Shown here piece after piece: positions 26,731-35,835 of a stretch of 64,000 bases of DNA. Made by a program: the position numbers and the translations under genes. The stretch is from Marinibacterium sp. (GTDB taxonomy: Bacteria > Pseudomonadota > Alphaproteobacteria > Rhodobacterales > Rhodobacteraceae). Numbering within the stretch: position 1 is the first letter of the stretch; every line of letters starts with the position of its first letter. Location of the stretch: NCBI GenBank assembly GCA_017643305.1, contig JAEPNQ010000001.1:1-64000 (forward strand), given 5' to 3'. Below the pieces are notes generated by a model that saw only the letters and a list, made by a program, of their open reading frames with translations, made no database searches and was not told the origin of the DNA.

Positions 26731-27701
26731 AGTTCACCGGTTTGCAGAAGGATCTGTTTCCAGACCGAGGTTTCATCGAAAAGCGTGTATTCACGGCGCA
26801 GGCCCCATGGGCCAAATTCAGCATGGCTGATGCCCAACACGAACAGATCTGCACCCGTGGGCGTGCCAAACACGCCCCAACCGTCATGTTTGCCCTGCAG
26901 GCTCCAACGGATGGCGGCACGCGGCGGCATCATCGGGTCATCGCGTCCGATTTGATGGTGGATGGTGAACTTTGCATTCGGAACTGCAGCGCGCAGCCCC
27001 ATCCAGAACCGATCCACCGGTTCGCGCCCATGGTCGGTTTCTCCCCCCGGATATTCAGATTGCACCGCGCGATCATACTTTGCCGCAATCACAGACATAT
27101 CTGCGCCCATGATCCGGGTCAGGATGTCGGCATATCTAGATCCCCATTCATTGTCATTGCCAGTGCCTTGATACGGACCAGGCTGGTCATTCGCCGGGGT
27201 GAACGGCTGTATGCAACCGTCGGGCCCACCTTCGCGCGCGATCAGGTCACGGGCATAATCACGGGCATCCCACCCCATCTGGCGCACGATGGCACCCTGG
27301 TCGCGGATCAGCCATTCATCATTGATCTGGTTATTGATGGCATGACAATCGGCCATGATGCGATACGTCAGCTTCTTGCCAGTCGCTTTGCCATACATGC
27401 CATCGCCCAGATGCGTGGCGGTGGACAACAAGCGGTGCGAACTCAGCATGCCTTCTGCCGGGGTTCCCGACCAAATCACATCCTCACCCAACAACGTGCG
27501 GTCGGGAAACTCGGCCAATGTGGCCATGGTGGCGGCGATGACACCCTGATTGCCCACCACGACGGAGCCGGGCGAGCGCACAACAATGTCCGGCGCATAG
27601 TAAGCATGCAGTGTTGCGATGCCGCGATCTTCCCAGATTTCCTTGGTGATCCCGATGATGTAGTCGGGAAAATCTTTGAACTTGGGATCAAAGCCCTTCA
27701 T
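26727..27701 (-). CDS. NTF2/SnoaL-like protein, two-domain (copy A)
   Basis: Soluble protein of 324 residues made of two cone-shaped NTF2/SnoaL-type domains, a fold used by ester cyclases, dehydratases and isomerases. The first domain has the helix I-W-E-D-R-G-I-A-T-L-H-A-Y-Y-A-P-D and V-V-G-N-Q-G-V; the second contains W-S-L-Q-G-K-H and G-I-S-H. I start at the ATG at 27701 because AGAGGA precedes it; two earlier in-frame ATGs overlap the LacI gene. It is one of four NTF2-like proteins in this cluster and lies between the regulator and the cupin. No catalytic assignment is possible from the sequence. Confidence 0.82.
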   Translation of the reverse strand: MKGFDPKFKDFPDYIIGITKEIWEDRGIATLHAYYAPDIVVRSPGSVVVGNQGVIAATMATLAEFPDRTLLGEDVIWSGTPAEGMLSSHRLLSTATHLGDGMYGKATGKKLTYRIMADCHAINNQINDEWLIRDQGAIVRQMGWDARDYARDLIAREGGPDGCIQPFTPANDQPGPYQGTGNDNEWGSRYADILTRIMGADMSVIAAKYDRAVQSEYPGGETDHGREPVDRFWMGLRAAVPNAKFTIHHQIGRDDPMMPPRAAIRWSLQGKHDGWGVFGTPTGADLFVLGISHAEFGPWGLRREYTLFDETSVWKQILLQTGEL

Positions 27702-27706
27702 GCCTG

Positions 27707-28741
27707 TCATCCTCTGGACCATCCTTCAGGTATGCGGGCCGAGCCGCGAACGACCAACGGGCCGTCAATTTCTACGCGTTGCGCCGCAATCTGCGGGGTT
27801 TCGATCTTGCTCAGCAAGATTTCCACGGTTTTACCAACCATCCGACTGGCCGGTTGCCGGACCGTCGTCAGGTCATAGGCCGGCCAGGACGCCGGCGCTG
27901 CGTCGTCATAACCGACAACGGACACATCTTCCGGGACACGCAGGCCCATTTCATGGCGCAGCGTGTCCATCACTGACAGCGCCATATGATCGTTGGCCAC
28001 AAACACCGCGTCTGGGCGATCCGGGCCTAGCGCCGGATCAAACATGCGCAAGGTGGCGACCCGCGCCTCTTCCATCCGGAAATTTCCAACCTGCCGCGCA
28101 TGCAGCGCAACGCCTTGGGCACGCAGGCCTTCGACAAATCCTGCCTCGCGGTCGCGCTGGGTCGATGCCCCTTCCCACCCGGCGATGAAACCGATCTTTT
28201 CGTGCCTGCCGGCCAGCAGAAACTCCGCCACCTTGCGCCCCCCGGCGCGATTGTCCGATGTGACCGCCGACATTTCCGGGCTGTCCTGACTTCGGTTGAA
28301 CAGAACCATCGGAACCCCAGCAGCGCGACACCGTTCCGCCAGATCCGAAGACAGCGCAACCGAAGCGGCGATGATCCCGTCGACCTGGTAATCCAGTAAT
28401 TCCTCCACCACTTTGTCGATGTTTCCGGCGGTTTGGGAGGCCATGAAAACCAACACATGATAGTCGCGTTCCTGCAGTGCTTTGGATAGTTTTTCCAGCG
28501 CCTCAGGATAGAACTGGTTGTTGAGATAAGCCACCACCAACCCGATCATGCGGGATTTGCCCGAAACCATTGCCCGTGCCAGAACATTCGGGCGATACCC
28601 CAGTTCCTGTGCCGCGCGTTTGACCCTTTCGGCGGTCTTGGCCGAAACCGAGGCACCGGGCGTGAACACCCTGCTGACCGCCGACTGGCTGACGCCAGCG
28701 CGTTCCGCAACTTCTGCCGATGTGATTTTCACCGTCATCAT
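27707..28741 (-). CDS. LacI-family transcriptional regulator
   Basis: Repressor of 344 residues. The N-terminal headpiece has V-A-E-R-A-G-V-S-Q-S-A-V-S-R-V-F (recognition helix) and the hinge L-G-Y-R-P-N-V-L-A-R-A-M, then a periplasmic-binding-protein-like sensor domain to the end. It sits inside the catabolic cluster, overlapping the stop of the SDR gene, with start ATG at 28741 (a TTG stands 3 nt before). Two palindromes at 36921 and 36975 have the central CG and half-site form expected of LacI operators and are the likely targets, so it should repress the cluster until its sugar-like inducer binds. Confidence 0.93.
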   Translation of the reverse strand: MMTVKITSAEVAERAGVSQSAVSRVFTPGASVSAKTAERVKRAAQELGYRPNVLARAMVSGKSRMIGLVVAYLNNQFYPEALEKLSKALQERDYHVLVFMASQTAGNIDKVVEELLDYQVDGIIAASVALSSDLAERCRAAGVPMVLFNRSQDSPEMSAVTSDNRAGGRKVAEFLLAGRHEKIGFIAGWEGASTQRDREAGFVEGLRAQGVALHARQVGNFRMEEARVATLRMFDPALGPDRPDAVFVANDHMALSVMDTLRHEMGLRVPEDVSVVGYDDAAPASWPAYDLTTVRQPASRMVGKTVEILLSKIETPQIAAQRVEIDGPLVVRGSARIPEGWSRG

Positions 28742-29508
28742 CAATCCGCCGTCCAGCCCCCATCGAGCAGCATGGACGTTCCGGTGACCAATGCACTGGC
28801 GTCCGATGCCAGGTAGACCACTGCGCCCATGATGTCCTCAATCTCGCCCGGGCGTCCCAGCTTGATCCTGTCCAGCACCCAAGCCCGTTTTTCCGGATCT
28901 TCAAAGGTCGGACGACTGAGCTCAGTCAGGATGAATGTCGGGCAGATCGTGTTGACCCGGATCTTCGCCGGACCGAACTCCAACGCCATGGCCTTGGTGA
29001 AACCTTCGACTGCGAATTTCGATGCACAATAAACCGCGCGGTCGATACCACCAACATGCCCCATCTGGCTTGAAATGTTGATCAGGCTGCCCGGTCGGCC
29101 CGCCTGCAGCAACCCTTTGGCCACGGCTTGGGTCAGAAAATATGCGCCGCGCAGATTGATATCCATCACAGCATCGAAATCATCCGCCGTCGTGTTCACG
29201 GCCTTGGAATGCCGCGCCAACCCGGCGGAGTTTAGCAAAACATCAAACGGGCCATTTTCGGCCACGACCCGGGCAGTGGCGGAGACGTCTGAGACGTCCA
29301 GCACCAACGCATTTGCTGACCACCCTTCCCGGGTCATGTCCCGGACAAGATCGTCCAGCATGGCCGCACGACGGGCCACAAGCGTTACTTCGGCCCCATT
29401 TTCCGCGAGCGCCACGGCGCTGGCCAGCCCGATACCAGAGGACGCGCCAGCCACCAGCGCCCGTTTACCGGTCAGATCAAAGGAAGGCGTACGTGGAAAC
29501 GCCATCAC
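28741..29508 (-). CDS. Short-chain dehydrogenase/reductase
   Basis: NAD(P)-dependent oxidoreductase of 255 residues. The cofactor loop G-A-S-S-G-I-G is at residues 21-27, N-S-A-G near 92, catalytic Ser in N-I-S-S-Q near 145 and Y-C-A-S-K near 158-162. The acidic V-L-D-V and lack of an Asp after the second strand (V-A-R-R) favour NADP(H). It is coupled by 4-nt overlaps to the NTF2-like gene before it and to the LacI gene after it. It probably oxidises or reduces a hydroxyl of the imported sugar-like compound. Confidence 0.92.
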   Translation of the reverse strand: MMAFPRTPSFDLTGKRALVAGASSGIGLASAVALAENGAEVTLVARRAAMLDDLVRDMTREGWSANALVLDVSDVSATARVVAENGPFDVLLNSAGLARHSKAVNTTADDFDAVMDINLRGAYFLTQAVAKGLLQAGRPGSLINISSQMGHVGGIDRAVYCASKFAVEGFTKAMALEFGPAKIRVNTICPTFILTELSRPTFEDPEKRAWVLDRIKLGRPGEIEDIMGAVVYLASDASALVTGTSMLLDGGWTAD

Positions 29509-30557
29509 ACATCCCCCACCGGAAACGGGATGGAACCCGGCACACGGGTTTTGTTGAATTCGCGCATTCGGCCAAGGACATCCACATCCAGCTGTCGATA
29601 GGCATCCAGAATGTCGACCAACACCCAGTTTTCCCGGATCTTGCCGTTTTCCAGCCGCCAGAAATCCAGGCTCTTCATTGTAATCTTTCGACCTGCCGGA
29701 GCGATGCCCATCCAGCCATCATGGGTGACGGTCTGGATCATGTTTGGCCAGCCCGTCACAGCCGCATAATCCCCATCGCCAAAGAAGTGATAGGTGATGT
29801 CGTCCACATATTGGCCACGGTCGGGCATGCCATTCAGGAACGGGATCTGGTGCCAGTTGCGGAACCCGGCAACCCCCCGGCCCGTGCCGATCCCGGCCGG
29901 TCCATACCAGTTCATCTTATCATGCCAGAAGCGCGGCATCTCCATCACCTCAGGCCCACCCTGGCTAGGGTGTTTCTTCATGTGGTCGAGCATCGTGATA
30001 ATATGCTGCTGCGACGCCTGCGACTTGGCCTCGTCCCACGGTCCGGGCACGATCCCGTCCAGCGTGGCCGGACCGGGAATGCAGAATTCCAGCCCCAGCG
30101 ACGGCGCCATCGGCCAGGCCCCAGCCTGCATCGTGACCTCGGGAATGTCCCAGAGCGCCTGAACCTCAACGATCTTCTCCCCTTCGATGCGGAAGAATTC
30201 GTGATAGCGCATGTGTGTCAGATGCCCCCCTGGCGGAATATCCAACCACGGTGCGACGAACGTCCCAAAATAATGCCCCCCACAGCCAATCCAGTTCGCA
30301 CCATGTTCGTCCGGACCTGCCATGACGATCCAATCCCGCCGTTCCAGATCAGGCATGGCCGCCAGCAACGGCGCATAGCATGTGCTATAAAATGCCCCCG
30401 GACCAACCATGTCCCCCAACGGGTAAGGCATGTGGATAACCGCGTCGGCGTCTATCACGGCCTCCAACGCTGCGCGCACGCTGGCTTCGTCAAAATCATA
30501 AAGCGCCGCCCGCAATGGCGCGATCAGCGCCTTGTTGGCAGTATGGATGTCACTCAT
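29505..30557 (-). CDS. NTF2/SnoaL-like protein, two-domain (copy B)
   Basis: Soluble 350-residue protein with two NTF2/SnoaL-like domains. Each ends in the characteristic strand pattern: [16 protein letters not shown] in the first and [17 protein letters not shown] in the second. The [13 protein letters not shown] segment supplies polar residues to the first cavity. Start ATG at 30557 overlaps the dehydrogenase stop (ATGA). Similar to copy D at 37006 in architecture, so the two may have come from duplication. Confidence 0.85.
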   Translation of the reverse strand: MSDIHTANKALIAPLRAALYDFDEASVRAALEAVIDADAVIHMPYPLGDMVGPGAFYSTCYAPLLAAMPDLERRDWIVMAGPDEHGANWIGCGGHYFGTFVAPWLDIPPGGHLTHMRYHEFFRIEGEKIVEVQALWDIPEVTMQAGAWPMAPSLGLEFCIPGPATLDGIVPGPWDEAKSQASQQHIITMLDHMKKHPSQGGPEVMEMPRFWHDKMNWYGPAGIGTGRGVAGFRNWHQIPFLNGMPDRGQYVDDITYHFFGDGDYAAVTGWPNMIQTVTHDGWMGIAPAGRKITMKSLDFWRLENGKIRENWVLVDILDAYRQLDVDVLGRMREFNKTRVPGSIPFPVGDV

Positions 30558-31864
30558 TCCGCCGCCTCTCCGTACGGCACGTTTTTCCCGCCATAGCGGC
30601 GGACGCGAATGTTGCACTGCTCGGCATGGCCAACAAAGCCTTCGAGCATGCACAGGCGGGAGCCATATTCACCCACCATCGCCGCTGCTTCGTCTGTCAT
30701 CACGCGCTGATAAGAATGGGTTTTCAGGAATTTTCCGACCCACAACCCACCTGTGTAACGACCGGCCTTCTTGGTTGGCAGCGTGTGGTTCGTGCCTATT
30801 ACCTTGTCGCCATTGGCCACATTGGTGCGCGGCCCCAGAAACAACGCGCCATAGGAATGCATGTTCTCCAGATACCAATCATCGCGATCGGTCATGACCT
30901 GGACATGTTCATAGGCCATGTCATTTACCACCTGCAGCATTTCCTCATGACTATCACACAGCACCACGTCGCCATAATCACGCCAGCTGGCGGCCGCGGT
31001 CTCGGCCGTTGGCAGAATGGCGAGGAGCCGGTCGATTTCGGTCATCGTGTCCCGAGCCAGCTTTGCGGAATTCGTGATCATGCAGGCCGGGGAATTATAG
31101 CCGTGCTCAGCCTGCCCCAGCAGGTCGGTGGCGCAAAGCTCGGCATCCACCGTGTCATCCACGATCAGCATGGTTTCGGTCGGCCCGGCAAAGAGGTCGA
31201 TTCCCACCCGGCCATAAAGCTGGCGCTTGGCCTCAGCCACAAAAGCGTTGCCGGGGCCGACCAGCATATGCACCGGATCAATGCTCTCGGTGCCCAAAGC
31301 CATCGCGCCAACCGCCTGAATGCCACCCAGCACGTAGATTTCATGCGCCCCACCCAGATGCATGGCCGCGACAATTGCCGGATGCGGTTCACCGTTCACC
31401 GGCGGGGCTGACGCGATGATGCGCGGAACGCCAGCTACCGAGGCGGTCAGTACAGACATATGTGCCGAGGCCACCATTGGGAATTTGCCCCCCGGGACGT
31501 AGCAGCCCACCGACTGGACCGGGATGTTCTTGTGCCCCAGGATCACGCCCGGCAGCGTTTCCACCTCGACATCCGTCATCGATGCGCGTTGGGCTTCGGC
31601 GAAGTTGCGGATCTGGGTCTGGGCGAACTTGATGTCGTCCATATCTCGGGCCGAAACCTTCTGCATCGCTGCCTCAATCTCGCTGCCCGTCAGCCGGAAG
31701 CGGTCGGGGGTGTAATTGTCAAACTTGGCCGAAAGGTCCTGAACCGCCGCATCGCCCCGCGTTTGGATATCAGCCAGTGTGGCTTCCACAACAGCGCGCA
31801 CCTTGGCGTCGTCTTCGGCCTTTTCGGCCTCCGTTTTGGAACGTTTCAGATATTCAATTGTCAC
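30554..31864 (-). CDS. HisD-family dehydrogenase resembling sulfopropanediol 3-dehydrogenase HpsN
   Basis: NAD-dependent, zinc-type alcohol dehydrogenase of the histidinol dehydrogenase fold, 436 residues. The sequence [11 protein letters not shown], the cofactor loop [10 protein letters not shown], the metal pair Q-A-E-H-G-Y-N-S-P and the end [13 protein letters not shown] resemble HpsN, which oxidises dihydroxypropane sulfonate to sulfolactate. The true HisD of histidine synthesis differs in the substrate region. Start is GTG at 31864 behind AAAGGATG; the frame is open upstream. Here it sits with a sugar importer and no sulfonate genes, so a polyol or another diol may be the substrate. Confidence 0.88.
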   Translation of the reverse strand: MTIEYLKRSKTEAEKAEDDAKVRAVVEATLADIQTRGDAAVQDLSAKFDNYTPDRFRLTGSEIEAAMQKVSARDMDDIKFAQTQIRNFAEAQRASMTDVEVETLPGVILGHKNIPVQSVGCYVPGGKFPMVASAHMSVLTASVAGVPRIIASAPPVNGEPHPAIVAAMHLGGAHEIYVLGGIQAVGAMALGTESIDPVHMLVGPGNAFVAEAKRQLYGRVGIDLFAGPTETMLIVDDTVDAELCATDLLGQAEHGYNSPACMITNSAKLARDTMTEIDRLLAILPTAETAAASWRDYGDVVLCDSHEEMLQVVNDMAYEHVQVMTDRDDWYLENMHSYGALFLGPRTNVANGDKVIGTNHTLPTKKAGRYTGGLWVGKFLKTHSYQRVMTDEAAAMVGEYGSRLCMLEGFVGHAEQCNIRVRRYGGKNVPYGEAAE

Positions 31865-31868
31865 GATT

Positions 31869-32405
31869 TCATCCTTTAGGTTCGGGCCGGGGCGGCACCT
31901 TGTTACCCCGATCATAGACTTCCCAGCCTTCGCCATTGAACACGTCAACACCCAGCTGCGCCAAAACATGCGGAAAATCGACCATCACCCAATTGTCAGT
32001 GATCTTGCCGTCTTCGACCTTCCAAAAATCCATGTATCTGATTTCAATGCGCTTTCCGGTGGGAGTAATTCCCATGAAGAGGCCAGAATGCGTGGCTTCC
32101 TGCCGACCAAAAGCCGCGGCCCATTCGCCCATGAAAAGACGCGCCTCATCGATGCAGACCTTGTCCGAGAAAGCTGCCTGAAACGGGCGTTGCCAATTGT
32201 CCTGAAATTCCTTTAGCCCGGTTTTGGTGCCACATCCCTCGTTGCCCATCCACCTGAAACCTTGGGCAAAGAACTGGCCGATATCGTCGATACGGTGGTC
32301 ATTCAACCCGTCCACCATACCTTCGATAACCGCGCGGGTTTCAGCGGTCTTGGACATGTCGGTATCGCGGCTCAGCACCGCTTGTTCGGGCCTTGCGCCA
32401 CTCAT
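31869..32405 (-). CDS. NTF2/SnoaL-like protein, single domain (copy C)
   Basis: Soluble 178-residue protein with one SnoaL-type domain: helix [15 protein letters not shown], then R-W-M-G-N-E-G, and the paired strands [19 protein letters not shown] near the end. The ATG at 32405 has AAAAAAGGA upstream and overlaps the stop of a 36-codon frame. It lies between the importer permease and the HpsN-like gene. Single-domain SnoaL proteins include ester cyclases; its reaction here is unknown. Confidence 0.85.
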   Translation of the reverse strand: MSGARPEQAVLSRDTDMSKTAETRAVIEGMVDGLNDHRIDDIGQFFAQGFRWMGNEGCGTKTGLKEFQDNWQRPFQAAFSDKVCIDEARLFMGEWAAAFGRQEATHSGLFMGITPTGKRIEIRYMDFWKVEDGKITDNWVMVDFPHVLAQLGVDVFNGEGWEVYDRGNKVPPRPEPKG

Positions 32406-32512
32406 GTCGGGATCCTTTTTTCATTCGTTTGCCGCGCCATAGGTGAATTGCAGACGCGCAACGTGTCCAGCAGCGCGGCAATCAGGGTTCTGGTGTCATC
32501 GTGAACGTTCAT
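32402..32512 (-). CDS. Translationally coupled small protein, 36 aa
   Basis: This 36-residue frame exactly fills the gap between the MalG-like permease and NTF2-like copy C. Its ATG overlaps the permease stop by 4 nt (ATGA, 32509-32512), and its TGA overlaps the next gene's ATG by 4 nt (32402-32405). AAGGG in the permease end provides a ribosome site. The peptide begins M-N-V-H-D-D-T-R-T-L-I-A-A-L-L-D and ends basic; it may be an amphipathic helix. Coupling on both sides supports real translation, though it could be only a relay keeping ribosomes on the message, or the relic of a longer gene. Confidence 0.6.
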   Translation of the reverse strand: MNVHDDTRTLIAALLDTLRVCNSPMARQTNEKRIPT

Positions 32513-33390
32513 CCCTTGACCGCCCCCGCCGTCAACCCGCTGACGATCTGACGCTGGAAGAACAGGATCAACACGAACAAAGGCGCAGTGGCCGAAACGA
32601 CGGCGGCGACGGCGAACATTATATTTCCCTGCACCTGTACAGACCCAAGGAAACTGGCAACGGCTGGAACCATCGTCTCGTTTGGCTTACTCAGCAACAT
32701 AGAGGTCACGGCATAGTCGTTATAGGCCAAAAGAAAACTGAACAGACCGGTGGTGATCACGCCCGGCCACATGACCGGCACGATCACATACCGAAACGCC
32801 TGGAACCGGGTGCAACCGTCCACCATTGCGCTTTCATCCATATCCTTGGGAATATTCTTGAAGAACGAATGCAGCATCCACAGGGTAAACGGCTGATTGA
32901 TCGCTACAAGCACGATGATGGCCGTCCCTTTCAGCCCCCAGATATTCCATTCGAAAAACGGCAGCATATAGCCCGACACCAGTGTGATGTGCGGCATCGC
33001 GCGAAAAATCAGGGCGGCCATCAGGATCCAGAATGCATAACGAAAGCCCGATCGGGCCAAAGCATACCCTCCCAGCGTCCCGAAGGTGAGCGAGATGACA
33101 ACCGTGAAAAACACGATCACCATCGTGTTCAAAACGTTGCGCCAGAATTCCTCCTGCACCCAGGCCCCAAAATACCCCGCCAGGGTAAAGGAGCTGCCGG
33201 TTTCGCGTTGCGTGAACACGCCGTAGATGGCGTTGGTCCAATCGGCCTTTGAGAAAAAGTCACCCTGCACCTTGAAGCTGCCCCAAACGGTCCAGAGGAA
33301 TGGGAAAGCAGCGATCAAGAGCCAGATCGCGACAAGCGCATAAGAAACGATTTTGAGCGTGGTGAGACGGGAGTCAGCCTGGGTTGCCAT
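32509..33390 (-). CDS. Sugar ABC transporter permease, MalG family
   Basis: Inner-membrane permease of 293 residues with six hydrophobic segments and the EAA loop (E-S-A-M-V-D-G-C-T-R-F-Q-A-F, then V-I-V-P-V-M-W-P-G) near 185-215. It pairs with the MalF-like permease encoded 13 nt upstream. The periplasmic loop before segment two is short, as usual for MalG. It forms half of the channel of the carbohydrate-type importer. Confidence 0.93.
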   Translation of the reverse strand: MATQADSRLTTLKIVSYALVAIWLLIAAFPFLWTVWGSFKVQGDFFSKADWTNAIYGVFTQRETGSSFTLAGYFGAWVQEEFWRNVLNTMVIVFFTVVISLTFGTLGGYALARSGFRYAFWILMAALIFRAMPHITLVSGYMLPFFEWNIWGLKGTAIIVLVAINQPFTLWMLHSFFKNIPKDMDESAMVDGCTRFQAFRYVIVPVMWPGVITTGLFSFLLAYNDYAVTSMLLSKPNETMVPAVASFLGSVQVQGNIMFAVAAVVSATAPLFVLILFFQRQIVSGLTAGAVKG

Positions 33391-33403
33391 GATCGTCGCC
33401 TCC

Positions 33404-34435
33404 TCAATGCGCCTTTACGTTAAAATCGCGCCAGGTGCGGATCAGAACGGGGGTCAATAGGATCGCCACACCGATGATCGTCAGGATCGACGTCGCACCA
33501 GCCGAGGCGTATAGCGGATTGCCGGCTTCGCGCAGGTCGCTGACGATAAAGGTACTGAGAGACTGCGCATGAGCTTCAGCCTGAAAACTGATGATTGGCT
33601 CGAACACACGGAAATTATCCATCAACAACATCAGGGTCACGAAGGACACCAACGGCATCAGGTGCGGGACCACGACGTTCATCATGGTTTGCCACTTGCT
33701 GGCACCATCGACCCGGGCCGCTTCCAGCGTATCCTGCGGCACGGTCTGCAGCCCGGCGTAGAAGGTGATGAAGCTGAACGGCAGCGTGTGCCAGACCCCA
33801 TAGACCATCAGCGCAATCCACATCAGCGACGTGGATGCCTTGATGCTGAGACTCGGGTCATTGAAGATGATCTGCAATGTCGCCCCAATGATGCCTTCAC
33901 CATCCAGCATCCATGACAGGATCATCGATCCGACAATCGTGGCCACCAGAAACGGCAGCAGCGATATGAAGATCGCAACGCCCCGCATCGCTTTTGGTAG
34001 GTTGTTGACGCCAACCGCGATCGCAAGCCCCAGCACCAGAACCAACGGCGTGACGACAAAGGTATAGGTCAGCGTGAAAAACAGCGCCTTGTAGAACTTC
34101 AGATCCATCAGACCGCTGACGAAAGAGCCCAAACCGCTGGACTCGGCCCAGATCTCGGCCACTTCGGCGGTCGCCAGGTGCGATCGGTCGAGATAGGTAC
34201 CAAGTCCGTTGAAGCGACCCAGCGGCTGCGCTGCGCGCAGTGCGGCGGTTGCCTCGACATCGATGGACGTGGTCGGCGTGCACCCGAAGGGCCCGCAGCT
34301 TTCCGAAACGATAAGAACCTGTTCATGCTGGATGAACAGCGACTGAACAAAAACAGAAACGATGGGCAAAGCAATGAAAAGGATCATCGCCGACAAGGTC
34401 GGCAGGATGAACCAGAAAAAGGTACGATGTTTCAT
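33404..34435 (-). CDS. Sugar ABC transporter permease, MalF family
   Basis: Permease of 343 residues. After the first membrane segment there is a periplasmic loop of about 90 residues, containing two Cys (S-C-G-P-F-G-C) that could form a disulfide; this is longer than in most CUT1 permeases of this length. The EAA loop is E-A-A-R-V-D-G-A-S-K-W-Q, then V-V-P-H-L-M-P near 235-260. With the MalG, MalK-like and binding proteins it makes a CUT1-type importer. Confidence 0.92.
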   Translation of the reverse strand: MKHRTFFWFILPTLSAMILFIALPIVSVFVQSLFIQHEQVLIVSESCGPFGCTPTTSIDVEATAALRAAQPLGRFNGLGTYLDRSHLATAEVAEIWAESSGLGSFVSGLMDLKFYKALFFTLTYTFVVTPLVLVLGLAIAVGVNNLPKAMRGVAIFISLLPFLVATIVGSMILSWMLDGEGIIGATLQIIFNDPSLSIKASTSLMWIALMVYGVWHTLPFSFITFYAGLQTVPQDTLEAARVDGASKWQTMMNVVVPHLMPLVSFVTLMLLMDNFRVFEPIISFQAEAHAQSLSTFIVSDLREAGNPLYASAGATSILTIIGVAILLTPVLIRTWRDFNVKAH

Positions 34436-34468
34436 TGCAAATGCGCCGTTCCGATGACCAGTGGGTCA

Positions 34469-34491
34469 GGAGGGCCCATGCGGGACCCTCC
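34469..34491 (-). terminator. Intercistronic hairpin after the sugar-binding-protein gene
   Basis: GGAGGG at 34469-34474 pairs with CCCTCC at 34486-34491, with an inner CCC/GGG helix, 13 nt after the binding-protein stop. It probably protects the binding-protein message and lowers read-through to the permeases. Confidence 0.5.
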
Positions 34492-34504
34492 TTTGCAGTA
34501 AAAG

Positions 34505-35749
34505 TTACTGCAGGAAGCCTGCTTCTTTCGCCGAAGTCCGATAGGCCGCCTCAACATCCGCCAACGCGTCTTCCGCGCTTTCGTCGCCTTTGTAGAAGTC
34601 CACCAGCTCAGATCCCAACGCGTTGTGCATCAAGTTGATGTAGGGGATCATCGGATAGGGTTTCGCGCCGCCTGCCGCGCTTTGGGCAACACCTGCCGCT
34701 GCTGGTCCCGGCTTAAAGCCGTCAATCAGCCAGATGGCCTTGTCATTGTGCTCTTCCATCAGGTCTGATGTGAGGCCACTGACCAACGCAGCAAATGTCG
34801 CTTCCGCATCTTCATCAGGAATATTCTTGGCAATGGTGATGCCGTCCCACCACAGGGTTGCTGCGGGCACGGAACCGCCCCCAGCGGTGGGCGCAGCGCT
34901 GAGCACCGTGTTGGAGGTGACTTCCTCGGTCGAGCCTTCGGCATCCAGAACCGCAGCGCCGCGCGAACCCCACATGATGGCCATGGCCGCCTGACCAGAT
35001 TCCCACAGCGCCTGCGTTTCGTTCGACGCATGGCTCAGGTGATCCGGGTGCGTGTATTCCAGCAAAGACTTGATGGAATTCAGCGCTGCGACACCTTCGG
35101 GAGAGTTCACATTCGGCTCTGCCGAACCCTGTTTGAACATTTCACCGCCGTTGGCGAGGAAGAACAGGTTGAAGACTTCACCAACATTCCATCCGACCTT
35201 CATGTTCATCACGATGGGATATTCCATGACGCCTGCCGCGCGGATCTTCTCTGCCGCCGCAACCATGTCTTCCACGCTCGACGGAACACCATCTACACCG
35301 GCCTTTTCCAGGATGTCGGTGCGCGAAAACAGATGCTGAGAGTTCGCCATAAAAGCCACCGCCATCACCTTGCCGTTGATGGTGATCAACTGCGTCGGCT
35401 TCAGATTCTGGCCATATTTGGCGACGTAGTCGTCCAGCGGGCGAACCAGATCATCATTCATCAGCTGTGTCAGTGTCGAGTTCGCGACGATGACGCTGGT
35501 GTATTCAGCCGGGTTCGGCGTGAGCGCCTGGTTCATCATGTCACGTGTGTTGTCGCGCAGGTTGATGGTGAATTCACCGGCGCTTCCTGCACAATTCGCT
35601 TCTGCAGCGCCTGAAACGGCCTGAATAGCCGGAAAGTCAGAGCCGAGTATGCGGACCGATTTGCCCGAAGGGCCGCAATCCGCGGCAAAGGCTGCACTGC
35701 CCATCAGGCCAGCAAAAGCACCGGACAGTACGATTTTCTTAAGAAACAT
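34505..35749 (-). CDS. Extracellular solute-binding protein, family 1 (sugar-type)
   Basis: Periplasmic binding protein of 414 residues. A signal peptide ends at A-F-A-A near residue 22. The body has the two-lobed pattern of family 1 carbohydrate-binding proteins: V-P-S-S-V-E-D-M-V near 150, F-F-L-A-N-G-G-E-M-F near 185, and A-A-M-A-I-M-W-G near 255. I start at ATG 35749, with GGGAGA just upstream. An early Cys at residue 24 is not in a lipobox. The solute is likely a sugar, polyol or sugar derivative; the rest of the cluster gives no closer answer. Confidence 0.92.
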   Translation of the reverse strand: MFLKKIVLSGAFAGLMGSAAFAADCGPSGKSVRILGSDFPAIQAVSGAAEANCAGSAGEFTINLRDNTRDMMNQALTPNPAEYTSVIVANSTLTQLMNDDLVRPLDDYVAKYGQNLKPTQLITINGKVMAVAFMANSQHLFSRTDILEKAGVDGVPSSVEDMVAAAEKIRAAGVMEYPIVMNMKVGWNVGEVFNLFFLANGGEMFKQGSAEPNVNSPEGVAALNSIKSLLEYTHPDHLSHASNETQALWESGQAAMAIMWGSRGAAVLDAEGSTEEVTSNTVLSAAPTAGGGSVPAATLWWDGITIAKNIPDEDAEATFAALVSGLTSDLMEEHNDKAIWLIDGFKPGPAAAGVAQSAAGGAKPYPMIPYINLMHNALGSELVDFYKGDESAEDALADVEAAYRTSAKEAGFLQ

Positions 35750-35835
35750 GACAGTTCTCCCTGTTTTGGTCTTGGCGGATGCACATTGCAGTCGCACATC
35801 CTGGTTTGCCCCCGAAAACTATCGGGTTTTTTTGT

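Noticed and set aside
29313-30596. A 427-codon plus-strand frame opposite the SDR and NTF2-like genes
   Set aside because: Shadow frame: rich in His, Arg and Pro, no motif, no ribosome site, while the minus strand has full families with coupled starts.
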